36,793 nucleotides of DNA from an uncultured cyanobacterium. Its GTDB lineage: Bacteria > Cyanobacteriota > Cyanobacteriia > Cyanobacteriales > Nostocaceae. Below the pieces are notes generated by a model. That model had not been told where the DNA came from. It saw nothing but the letters and a program-made list of their open reading frames with translations, and searched no databases. The translations under genes and the position numbers were made by a program. The DNA lies in assembly GCA_903903925.1 (NCBI GenBank), contig CAIVAU010000254.1, forward strand, positions 1 through 36,793. Reading direction: 5' to 3'. Positions 17,124 to 24,297 of the stretch are shown here, piece after piece (positions within the stretch are counted from its first letter, which is position 1; each line of letters opens with the position of its first letter).

Positions 17124-19478
17124 ATGATTCAAGCAAGTGGTGTAATTATTTGTCTTGGTTATATTCTCGGGCTACTGTTTACAGCAGTTCCTCAGGGTGG
17201 TTTTTGGGTGTTAGCTCTGGGGGTAGTAGGAGCATCTCTGTTTAAAATACAACGCCATACACCACAAAAAGCATCGCAAAACAAGAAAAATCCTCCAGCA
17301 AATACTAAGACAGCACCACAATTGCTGCAACCCAGTCTCAAACCGAGAGTATGGATCTTTGCTGGGGTAGTGGGGCTGTTGGCAAGTTTATATTTTCAAT
17401 GGCGGGTTCCGCAACCGGCATTAGATGATATCAGTAAGTTCGTCCCTGTGGAGAATGGCAACCATCAGGAACAACTATTTATGGTTCGCGGGGTGGTAAA
17501 AACGACACCCCGCCTAACTCGCTCTCAAAGAGGACAATTGTGGTTAGCAGCGACTCAGTTGGATGAGGTAAAAAATGATGATGGGCCAGCCGGTGTCAGT
17601 AAAGGAGTGACAGGTAAGCTGTACGTGACTTTACCTTTGCTCGAAGCTACTGGCTTACACCCTGGTCAACAAATTGCTGTAACTGGCGTTTTGTACAACC
17701 CAAAACCAGCATTAAATCCAGGTGCTTTCGACTTTCAGCAGTTTCTTAAGCAAGAAGGCTCTTTTGCTGGTCTAAGTGGACGGCGGCTCAATATTTTGGA
17801 TGATGAGCATAAATGGGGGTTGTGGAAAATCAGGGAGCGAATTGTCCGATCGCACGTTCGCGGCTTAGGTATCCCAGAAGGTACACTTGTCAGTGCAATG
17901 ACTTTGGGTAGCAAAACCGTTGATTTACCCTACGATATCCGTGACTTGTTTGTACTCACCGGTTTAACTCATGTTTTGGGATCGCCTGGGCTAAAAACTT
18001 CCTTAATTTTGGGTGTCTTACTGACCTTGAGCAGGCGTTCAACCAGGGTGACTCAATTTACCCTTGGCGGTATAGCTTTAATCATGTTCTTAAGTTTAAC
18101 TGGTTTCCAGCCGTCGGTACTTAAAGCCGTAATTATGGGATTTGCGGCTTTAATTGGGATGGGATTGAAACGAAGAGTCAAAAAGTTGGGTGCGCTACTG
18201 GTTGCAGCCGTGCTATTGTTGCTGTTTAATCCGCTTTGGATCTGGGATTTAGGGTTTCAACTGAGTTTTTTAGCAACGCTGGGGTTGATTGTCACAGTAT
18301 CGCCATTAATTCGGCGTTTGGATTGGTTACCACCTGCGATCGCCTCTCTCATTGCCATTCCCCTCGCCGCGACAATTTGGACGTTACCGCTTCTGTTACA
18401 CGTGTTTAGCGTGCTAACAGTTTACACTTTGCCATTGAATATCCTCGCCAGCCCATTTATTTCCATAATTATGATCGGTGGGATGGTCAGTGGGTTGGCG
18501 AGTTTAATCTTACCTGAGGTTGGAAGTACTTTAGCAAGTGCTTTGTATTATCCAACACACTGGCTAATTCAGTTAGTAGATTTGTTTGCCCACTTACCTG
18601 GAAGCTTTGTTGCTGTAGGTAGTATATCTACTTTTGCAATGCTGGCAATTTATACTCTAATAATCTGCGCTTGGTTGATTCCTTGGTGGCAAAAACGTTG
18701 GAGGTTTGCAAGCTTGATCGCCGTTGGTTTAGTACTGATTCCAGTGTGGCATTCTGCAAACACTCTATTCCGGATCACAGTGCTTGCAGCAAGTGAAGAA
18801 CCAATTTTAGTCATTCAAGACCATGGAAAGGTCACGCTCATTAATAGTGGAAATGAGAGTACAGGACGCTACACAATATTGCCGTTTTTGCAGCAACAGG
18901 GTGTGAATCAAATTGATTCAGCGATCGCCACAGATTTCCAAAGCAATGGTAGTAATAGTTGGTTAGAGGTGATGCAACGGTTACCGATTAAAGCTTTTTA
19001 TAACTATTCCCTGACCCCAGAAAATGCTTTAGTCAGTATGGGAATTCAAAAAGAGGTGCTAAAATACAAGGGAATTTACCAACCTTTATCAACTGGTCAG
19101 ATAGCAAATACTGGTACGACCGTTGCACAATTAATCGACAACCAGTTGCCTGTTTTACAGATGCAAATTCTTGGTCAGAGTTGGTTATTGGTAGGTAATC
19201 TTAAACCCGATGTGCTAAGTCAGATGATCAAAAGTGGGGGATTACCTCATCCGCAAGTGTTGTGGTGTCCTGGTCAATCCTTAAAAGAATTAGTTCTGAG
19301 TTTACAACCACAGGTGGCGATCGCTTCTACCACCCTTGAGCCAAAGACTCTATCGGAACTCAGTCAAAGCCAGACAAAAGTATTCGTTACACAACGAGAT
19401 GGTGCTATCCAGTGGACACCTGATGGTCAGTTTGAATCATTTATGCAGGTAACAGAAAATAAATCTTCGGTTTTGTAA
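17124..19478 (+). CDS. comEC: ComEC/Rec2 family DNA-uptake channel protein
   Basis: Inner-membrane channel that moves single-stranded DNA into the cytosol during natural transformation. The order of parts is: two N-terminal membrane segments, a DUF4131-like OB-type region (about residues 110-220, with GVVKTTPRLTRSQRGQLWLA), and the competence domain of many helices (ALVSAMTLGSK-like segment, LTHVLGSPGLKTSLILGVLL, WDLGFQLSFLATLGLI). A C-terminal region follows that corresponds to the metallo-beta-lactamase-like domain. That last domain (from about residue 575) has no HxHxDH metal motif; the matching place reads IATDFQSNGSNSW, so it is unlikely to be a nuclease. ATG 17124 is preferred to TTG 17121. 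Confidence 0.9.
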   Translation: MIQASGVIICLGYILGLLFTAVPQGGFWVLALGVVGASLFKIQRHTPQKASQNKKNPPANTKTAPQLLQPSLKPRVWIFAGVVGLLASLYFQWRVPQPALDDISKFVPVENGNHQEQLFMVRGVVKTTPRLTRSQRGQLWLAATQLDEVKNDDGPAGVSKGVTGKLYVTLPLLEATGLHPGQQIAVTGVLYNPKPALNPGAFDFQQFLKQEGSFAGLSGRRLNILDDEHKWGLWKIRERIVRSHVRGLGIPEGTLVSAMTLGSKTVDLPYDIRDLFVLTGLTHVLGSPGLKTSLILGVLLTLSRRSTRVTQFTLGGIALIMFLSLTGFQPSVLKAVIMGFAALIGMGLKRRVKKLGALLVAAVLLLLFNPLWIWDLGFQLSFLATLGLIVTVSPLIRRLDWLPPAIASLIAIPLAATIWTLPLLLHVFSVLTVYTLPLNILASPFISIIMIGGMVSGLASLILPEVGSTLASALYYPTHWLIQLVDLFAHLPGSFVAVGSISTFAMLAIYTLIICAWLIPWWQKRWRFASLIAVGLVLIPVWHSANTLFRITVLAASEEPILVIQDHGKVTLINSGNESTGRYTILPFLQQQGVNQIDSAIATDFQSNGSNSWLEVMQRLPIKAFYNYSLTPENALVSMGIQKEVLKYKGIYQPLSTGQIANTGTTVAQLIDNQLPVLQMQILGQSWLLVGNLKPDVLSQMIKSGGLPHPQVLWCPGQSLKELVLSLQPQVAIASTTLEPKTLSELSQSQTKVFVTQRDGAIQWTPDGQFESFMQVTENKSSVL

Positions 19479-19530
19479 AAAATTTAAAGCTTTGTGATAG
19501 TATCACTAATATAGGGTAATATTACCTCAG

Positions 19531-19617
19531 GGAGAGGTGTCCGAGTGGTTGATGGTGACGCACTCGAAATGCGTTTTGGCGGCGACGTCAACGGGGGTTC
19601 GAATCCCCCCCTCTCCG
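19531..19617 (+). tRNA. tRNA-Ser (anticodon CGA)
   Basis: An 87-base class II tRNA. The acceptor arm GGAGAGG pairs with CCTCTCC, with G as discriminator. The anticodon stem ACGCA/TGCGT encloses the loop CTCGAAA with anticodon CGA (19565-19567). A long variable arm follows, and the T-arm reads GGGGGTTCGAATCCCCC. The 3' CCA is not encoded. It decodes UCG. Confidence 0.97.
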
Positions 19618-19632
19618 TTTTACTACTTATAT

Positions 19633-20196
19633 TTAATTTGGAAAAAATGCTTCTACAGTGCAACTAAAACCGGGTAACAGCGCCGAAGTTATAGTATCAC
19701 CGCTAAAAAGAGTGACTGCCAACTTGAGTATACCTTGTTCGCGGCAGTAAACCTCTACTTTATGCGATCGCCAATCAGCAATCCAATATTCTTTGACACC
19801 TCTTGAAGAATAAAGCTTTAGTTTTACCTCTCTATCTCTTCTTTGGTCTTCTTTGCTTCCAGACAAAACCTCTACTACCAACTCAGGAGCACCGGTCAAA
19901 TGTCCCGCTTCATCTAACATCAGTGCCAAAGTTTCCTTGTTAACCCAAACAACATCCGGAATCACATTATCTAATTCAGAAAACAAAACACCGGGACCAG
20001 GAATTGTTTCTCCTAAACCACTACTTTCAGACCAAGCATCGACTTCTCTAAAAATTTTGCCACAAGTTTGCTGATGTCTAAAGTGTGGTGCTCTAGTCAC
20101 AAATAATTCCCCATCAATAATCTCGTATTTTGTCCCTTCATTTTCTGAGAGAAGTTCTAAATCTTGAATTGTCCAGCGTATTCCTTCTGTTAGCAT
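19633..20196 (-). CDS. Uma2 family protein
   Basis: A complete Uma2-family protein of 187 residues (PD-(D/E)xK-like fold, function not established). The N-terminal helix-strand pair YEIIDGELFVTRAP is present. The candidate active-site residues are Asp in NVIPDVVWV and Glu in APELVVEVLS, followed by the basic REVKLKLYSSRGVKEYWIAD segment. The C-terminal VTLFSGDTITSALLPGFSCTVEAFF is the usual family ending. It lies just downstream of tRNA-Ser on the opposite strand and is unrelated in orientation to neighbours. It is the only Uma2 gene in the window that looks intact at both ends. Confidence 0.85.
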   Translation of the reverse strand: MLTEGIRWTIQDLELLSENEGTKYEIIDGELFVTRAPHFRHQQTCGKIFREVDAWSESSGLGETIPGPGVLFSELDNVIPDVVWVNKETLALMLDEAGHLTGAPELVVEVLSGSKEDQRRDREVKLKLYSSRGVKEYWIADWRSHKVEVYCREQGILKLAVTLFSGDTITSALLPGFSCTVEAFFPN

Positions 20197-20260
20197 ATAA
20201 TTTTTCCGCTAACGCCTTTTGTGTAGATACCATATTCTAACGCAAGCATCCCATTTGTGC

Positions 20261-20377
20261 GGCGAGGGGGATATGGTGGTAGTGCATAGCATGGATCGCC
20301 TCGCCCACAATCTGGACGATCTGCGCCGCCTCGTACAGCAGCTTACCCGGCGTTTAATGTATCGTGCGAAACATTAG
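20261..20377 (+). pseudogene. Relic of a Tn3-type serine resolvase
   Basis: The frame from 20261 reads GEGDMVVVHSMDRLAHNLDD then LRRLVQQLTRR before running into an unrelated tail (LMYRAKH) and a stop. This matches the catalytic-domain segment of Tn3-family resolvases, whose usual text is GDT-VVHSMDRLARNLDDLRRLV. The N-terminal part with the catalytic serine and the C-terminal helix-turn-helix are both absent, so this is a fragment of about 38 codons. Base composition is GC-rich compared with the flanks, which supports acquisition. It sits just upstream of a toxin-antitoxin pair, an arrangement known for passengers of Tn3 transposons. Confidence 0.7.
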
Positions 20378-20429
20378 TTCAGGGCTTTTTACCCCATAAA
20401 GCTATTGGATTTCTTCTGCTGATCCGATA

Positions 20430-20456
20430 ACATGAAATTAAATGAATATTTCATGT
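20430..20456 (+). promoter_or_regulatory. Palindromic operator upstream of the Phd/RelE-type pair
   Basis: ACATGAAAT (20430-20438) and ATTTCATGT (20448-20456) form a perfect nine-base inverted repeat with a nine-base centre, ending 13 bases before the antitoxin ATG. Autorepression by Phd/YefM antitoxins through such palindromes is typical, so this is a likely operator. An AAAGGA Shine-Dalgarno follows directly. Confidence 0.65.
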
Positions 20457-20469
20457 AAAGGACAAAACC

Positions 20470-20757
20470 ATGCTTGATGCACGGGAGATTTATCCTCTGT
20501 CGGACTTTCAGCGAAATGCTAAACAGTTCATTGAGCAGTTACAGGAAAGTCATAAGCCGATTGTTCTTACCGTCAACGGCAAGGCATCGATCATTATACA
20601 GGATGCGGCATCCTATCAGGAATTACTAGACGAATTAACCGTATTCAGGTCAGCGACCGTGATTCGTCAAGGGATGGCAGAAGCCGCCGCCGGACAAGAT
20701 CGGGATGCAGTGGAAGCCCTGGAAGAATTGCGGGTAAAGCATGACATACCGCGTTAG
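20470..20757 (+). CDS. Type II antitoxin, Phd/YefM family
   Basis: A 95-residue antitoxin. The N-terminal DNA-binding part reads YPLSDFQRNAKQFIEQLQES, then KPIVLTVNGKASIIIQDAAS, the canonical Phd/YefM strand-helix pattern. A helical C-terminal tail (MAEAAAGQDRDAVEALEELR) would wrap the toxin. A perfect palindrome lies just upstream. The stop codon lies 17 bases inside the toxin gene, so the two are translationally coupled. Base composition is GC-richer than the surroundings, and a Tn3-type resolvase relic lies directly upstream; together these suggest arrival on a transposon. Confidence 0.88.
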   Translation: MLDAREIYPLSDFQRNAKQFIEQLQESHKPIVLTVNGKASIIIQDAASYQELLDELTVFRSATVIRQGMAEAAAGQDRDAVEALEELRVKHDIPR

Positions 20758-21088
20758 GATTACGCCGACGGCGTTAGCCGATGCGGAGAAGGTTTATCTG
20801 TGGATCGCGCAGAATTCCCCTGTTCAGGCGGCTAACTGGTTCAATGGTTTATTCGGGGCGATTGACACGCTTGCCTTTCTGCCTCGTCGTTGTCCCGTTG
20901 CGCCGGAGCAGAAAATAATAGGGGACGAAATCCGCTGCCTTCTCTACAAAAAATTCTATCGAATTCTGTATGGCATTGAGGAGGAGACAGTAACAATTTA
21001 CCATATCCGGCATACTGCACAGCAGTGGATGACACGGGAAGAATTTTTACAGGAACCCTATAGCGATGTTGATCAGGAAGAGAACTAA
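20741..21088 (+). CDS. Type II toxin, RelE/ParE family
   Basis: A 115-residue RelE/ParE-superfamily toxin. The first strand and helix are YRVRITPTALADAEKVYLWI. The central part (PVQAANWFNGLFGAIDTLAF) has the ParE-like tryptophan helix. The C-terminal sheet includes IRCLLYKKFYRILYGIEEE and VTIYHIRHTAQQW, the usual end of the fold. Whether it cleaves mRNA like RelE or poisons gyrase like ParE cannot be decided from sequence; the IRHTAQQW ending is seen in both annotation groups. The start ATG overlaps the antitoxin gene by 17 bases. The frame is intact. Confidence 0.87.
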   Translation: MTYRVRITPTALADAEKVYLWIAQNSPVQAANWFNGLFGAIDTLAFLPRRCPVAPEQKIIGDEIRCLLYKKFYRILYGIEEETVTIYHIRHTAQQWMTREEFLQEPYSDVDQEEN

Positions 21089-21091
21089 ATA

Positions 21092-21226
21092 ATGAGTCAT
21101 ATGCAGAACTTAATTTTACTCTCCACTGATGACCGATTACTTAAAAATGCATTGCGCCATCAAGATCTATTAAAAATAGCAGTGGACAATCCTGTTAGTT
21201 GGTTAATGAAAATTTTTCAATCTTAA
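21092..21226 (+). pseudogene. C-terminal remnant of a PIN-domain protein
   Basis: A 44-codon frame: MSHMQNLILLSTDDRLLKNA then LRHQDLLKIAVDNPVSWLMK and IFQS. The STDDRLLKNA segment matches the C-terminal acidic motif region of PIN-domain ribonucleases (VapC-like), and NPVSWLMK matches the ending of a cyanobacterial PIN subfamily. The N-terminal two-thirds, with the first catalytic aspartate and glutamate, are missing. It starts three bases after the RelE/ParE stop, so it was probably left at a rearrangement joint. Confidence 0.6.
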
Positions 21227-21245
21227 TTATGAGGTTAATCACATT

Positions 21246-21467
21246 ATGACACCAGTAGAATTGAGAAAAAAAGGGTATGAGATTTTAGTTGAACATTTGG
21301 GACAAGTTGATGCTATTCGCTTTTTACAACAAACTGGATGGGGAAGTGGCGACTATACTCAAGAAAGGCAAGAAACTCTAGATAAATTAGCAAGAGAAGA
21401 GTTTTGGTCAGACCTCCAGAAAATTATGGTTAATGAGAGCTTCATATTCGGCAATTTGTTCCTTTAA
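21246..21467 (+). CDS. Small hypothetical protein, probably with a replaced C-terminus
   Basis: A 73-residue product. The first ~60 residues (VELRKKGYEILVEHLGQVDA, then IRFLQQTGWGSGDYTQERQE) look like a widespread small cyanobacterial protein often found beside PIN-type toxins, so an antitoxin role is plausible. After DLQKI the text (MVNESFIFGNLFL) is read antisense through the 3' end of the opposing gene at 21408, and I take it as non-native. The gene was probably cut near 21425 and joined to foreign sequence. It follows the PIN remnant by 19 bases. Confidence 0.5.
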   Translation: MTPVELRKKGYEILVEHLGQVDAIRFLQQTGWGSGDYTQERQETLDKLAREEFWSDLQKIMVNESFIFGNLFL

Positions 21468-21623
21468 ATCATCAACTTGGCTTTGATATGAATCTCTATA
21501 CAACTGCCACCGCGTAGGGTCTGCTTTTAAAATCTCATTATTACCCAGTTCGGCTACCGATTGCTCAAATCGCTCCAACCATTCCTTTGTATGGCGTAAC
21601 TGTTGGTCATTTTTAATCATCAT
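21408..21623 (-). CDS. Small helical protein, possible antitoxin component
   Basis: A 71-residue, highly helical protein (MIKNDQQLRHTKEWLERFEQ, then QVDDLKEQIAEYEALI). Such helical proteins are known in cyanobacteria, sometimes as the N-terminal part of HigA-type antitoxins or paired with small toxins; no DNA-binding domain is present here. The end (INHNFLEV) overlaps the opposing gene at 21246 by 60 bases and may be an extension past the native stop, created at the same joint. Its start overlaps the upstream short frame (21613-21807) by 11 bases, as in a toxin-antitoxin operon. Confidence 0.5.
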   Translation of the reverse strand: MMIKNDQQLRHTKEWLERFEQSVAELGNNEILKADPTRWQLYRDSYQSQVDDLKEQIAEYEALINHNFLEV

Positions 21624-21807
21624 AATTCCACCTCACTAAATCTATAGCAATAATCCCTTTGCGTGTATTTGTTCTTGTATTAAATTGAAAAAAATCTATG
21701 TAAGCTGTACCAGATTCGTTAGCCCTTAATAACCTCCAAATCAGAACAATTGCTCTACTACAATTGCGGTAAGTAGGTGGGCATATTGTTACTCCCTTCC
21801 TGGTCAA
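21613..21807 (-). pseudogene. Short ORF upstream of the helical protein, probably degraded
   Basis: A 64-residue frame with a TTG start. The part AIVLIWRLLRANESGTAYID and the ending AIDLVRWNYDD look like real protein and overlap the next gene in operon style. The first residues do not look native. An ATG with a good AGGAAGGGAG Shine-Dalgarno lies in another frame close by (around 21792), so the gene has probably suffered a frameshift near its start. I do not recognise the family; a toxin partner for 21408-21623 is a guess from position. Confidence 0.3.
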
Positions 21808-21930
21808 AATTACCTAAATCTCTCTAACTCATATCTCTGTGTCCTCTGCGCCTCTGCGGTTAAAATCTCTAGCGGGAAGGGAGTAAGATCGCTAAAGCAC
21901 AACTACGAGCCAATATAAAAAAATAAAATC

Positions 21931-22761
21931 CTATACCTTAACACTTAAGGCTTCCCGATTTAACACCTGATTCAGTTTGCCACTGCGATAACCTTCCAAA
22001 TCTAGGGTGACGTAGACGAAGCCGAACTCCTGAAAGGCAGAAACTACGGACTGTAAATCTGTCGTCAACACAAACTCTTTAATTTCTTCTGGTGACAATT
22101 CTATACGTGCGGTATCACCTTCAGAACGCACCCGCAAATTCTTCAAACCTAACTTCCGCAGGTAAATTTCTGCCCTACCGACTCGTTGCAACTTAGCTAC
22201 TGTAATCTCTTCACCGTAGGGAAAGCGGGAACTCAGACAGGGTTGGGCAGGTTTATCCCACCATGGTAAACCCAATTGTTGCGAAAGCTGGCGGACTTCA
22301 GCTTTGGTGACACCAACTTCTGCTAAAGGCGATCGCGCACCTCTTTCTTTTGCGGCTTGAATTCCTGGGCGATAGTCATGTAAATCATCAGCATTCACCC
22401 CATCTACAACATAGGGGTAACCCAACTGGATAGCTAACGGTTTGAGAGTGTCGTGCAGTTCACTCTTACAGAAATAACACCGATTCACCGGGTTAGAAGT
22501 GTAATTGGGATTTTCCATTTCATGGGTCTGGACAATTTTGTGCGGAATCCCAATAGTTGCTGCTTGTATCTTCGCATCTTCCAATTCTTCTGGTAACAGA
22601 GAAGGAGAAACAGCAGTCACCGCCAAAGCGCGATCGCCCAGCACATCATAAGCAATCTTAGCGACCAGAGTGCTATCAACGCCACCAGAGTAGGCAATCA
22701 ACGCCTGTTCCGTTCCTCCGAATAGAGCTTTTAGTTGCTCAAGTTTTTCTTTCAGCATCAT
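21931..22761 (-). CDS. larE: LarE-type ATP-dependent sulfur transferase
   Basis: PP-loop enzyme related to LarE, which makes the thioacid groups of the nickel-pincer nucleotide cofactor of lactate racemase. The pyrophosphatase loop SGGVDS is at residues 25-30, and VDGVNADDLHDYRPG is a further nucleotide-site signature. Three cysteines stand out: a CxxC in NRCYFCKS (C95, C98) and C175 in KPAQPCLSSRFPYG. C175 matches the position of the sacrificial cysteine of Lactobacillus LarE. Homologues with all three cysteines are thought to hold a [4Fe-4S] cluster and act catalytically, so this is probably that type. larB and larC are not in the window. It is divergent from ispG. Confidence 0.85.
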   Translation of the reverse strand: MMLKEKLEQLKALFGGTEQALIAYSGGVDSTLVAKIAYDVLGDRALAVTAVSPSLLPEELEDAKIQAATIGIPHKIVQTHEMENPNYTSNPVNRCYFCKSELHDTLKPLAIQLGYPYVVDGVNADDLHDYRPGIQAAKERGARSPLAEVGVTKAEVRQLSQQLGLPWWDKPAQPCLSSRFPYGEEITVAKLQRVGRAEIYLRKLGLKNLRVRSEGDTARIELSPEEIKEFVLTTDLQSVVSAFQEFGFVYVTLDLEGYRSGKLNQVLNREALSVKV

Positions 22762-22917
22762 TCAACCCAAACTGTATAGCACCTGACAAGTCTTATTCTA
22801 GGAAAAAAATCAATTTTCTCCAATTCAATCACCCAAATTTGCACTTGGTGTGGCACGCTGAAAAACAGAACATTTCAAAATCTGACATTTTCACTACAGG
22901 GAATTACTTAAAAGGTT

Positions 22918-24144
22918 ATGCAAACCCTGCCTAAGCTTACAACTTCCGAAACTGCTTCTAGTCAACCCATCTTTGACACCGCAATCAAGCGCATTAAAAC
23001 TCGCCCAGTCAAAGTTGGTAGTGTCATCATTGGGGGATCTCACCCTGTGGTGGTGCAGTCGATGATTAATGAAGACACCCTAGATATAGAAGGTTCCGTA
23101 GCAGGAATTCGTCGTCTGCATGAAATAGGCTGCGAAATTGTCCGCGTGACAGTCCCAAGTATGGCTCATGCCAAAGCTTTGGCAGAAATTAAACAAAAAT
23201 TAATCCAAACTTACCAAGACGTGCCAATTGTTGCCGATGTGCATCACAATGGTTTGAAAATTGCCTTGGAAGTTGCCCAGCATATTGAGAAAGTCCGGAT
23301 TAATCCGGGTTTATATGTCTTTGAAAAACCTAACGCCAATAGAACCGAATACACACAAGCTGAATTTGACGAAATTGGCGAAAAAATCCGTGAAACCCTA
23401 GAACCTCTCGTGATTTCTCTACGGGATCAAGGCAAAGCGATGCGGATTGGTGTGAATCACGGTTCCCTAGCTGAAAGGATGTTGTTTACCTATGGTGACA
23501 CTCCACAAGGGATGGTAGAGTCTGCTTTGGAATTCATTCGCATTTGTGAATCTCTAAACTTCCACAACTTAGTCATTTCCCTGAAAGCCTCGCGAGTGCC
23601 GGTAATGGTAGCAGCCTATCGCCTGATGGTACAAAGGATGGGTGATCTGGGAATGGATTATCCCCTACATTTGGGTGTTACCGAAGCAGGTGATGGAGAA
23701 TACGGACGGATTAAATCTACCGCAGGTATTGCAACATTACTAGCTGATGGTATTGGCGATACAATTCGCGTATCACTGACGGAAGCACCAGAAAAAGAAA
23801 TTCCTGTTTGCTACAGCATTTTGCAAGCCTTGGGATTGCGGAAAACGATGGTGGAGTACGTCGCCTGTCCTTCCTGCGGGCGCACTTTGTTTAATCTAGA
23901 AGAAGTGCTGCACGTCGTTCGAGAATCTACTAAGCACCTCACAGGGTTAGACATAGCAGTTATGGGCTGCATTGTCAATGGACCCGGAGAGATGGCTGAT
24001 GCTGACTATGGTTATGTTGGCAAAACCCCTGGATATATTTCTCTCTATCGAGGGAGAGAAGAAATCAAAAAAGTCCCAGAGGAAAAAGGTGTAGAGGAGT
24101 TGATTAACTTGATTAAGGCAGATGGACGCTGGGTAGATCCTTAG
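22918..24144 (+). CDS. ispG: 4-hydroxy-3-methylbut-2-enyl diphosphate synthase (ferredoxin)
   Basis: Penultimate enzyme of the MEP isoprenoid pathway, turning MEcPP into HMBPP. In cyanobacteria, electrons come from photosynthetic ferredoxin. The TIM-barrel part has VGSVIIGGSHPVVVQSMIN, PIVADVHHNGLKIALE, VRINPGLY and IGVNHGSLAERML. The C-terminal domain carries the three [4Fe-4S] cysteines: CPSCGRTLFN and AVMGCIVNGPGE. The length of 408 residues fits the cyanobacterial/plant-plastid bacterial type. It starts at ATG 22918 and stands alone, with ctpC following 150 bases later in the same direction. This gene feeds carotenoid, phytol and quinone synthesis. Confidence 0.96.
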   Translation: MQTLPKLTTSETASSQPIFDTAIKRIKTRPVKVGSVIIGGSHPVVVQSMINEDTLDIEGSVAGIRRLHEIGCEIVRVTVPSMAHAKALAEIKQKLIQTYQDVPIVADVHHNGLKIALEVAQHIEKVRINPGLYVFEKPNANRTEYTQAEFDEIGEKIRETLEPLVISLRDQGKAMRIGVNHGSLAERMLFTYGDTPQGMVESALEFIRICESLNFHNLVISLKASRVPVMVAAYRLMVQRMGDLGMDYPLHLGVTEAGDGEYGRIKSTAGIATLLADGIGDTIRVSLTEAPEKEIPVCYSILQALGLRKTMVEYVACPSCGRTLFNLEEVLHVVRESTKHLTGLDIAVMGCIVNGPGEMADADYGYVGKTPGYISLYRGREEIKKVPEEKGVEELINLIKADGRWVDP

Positions 24145-24297
24145 AGTTTTTCAAGTGTTTTGTCTTGGAAACCACGAAGGTCAGTGGGTTGCAACTTTTT
24201 TTGAAAATAAAAAGATATGCTCGGTCTGGACACTAATACCCTGTGTTAGATTGAGCATACTAATCTTATATATTTTCCGTCTAGCATAGCTTTCATT

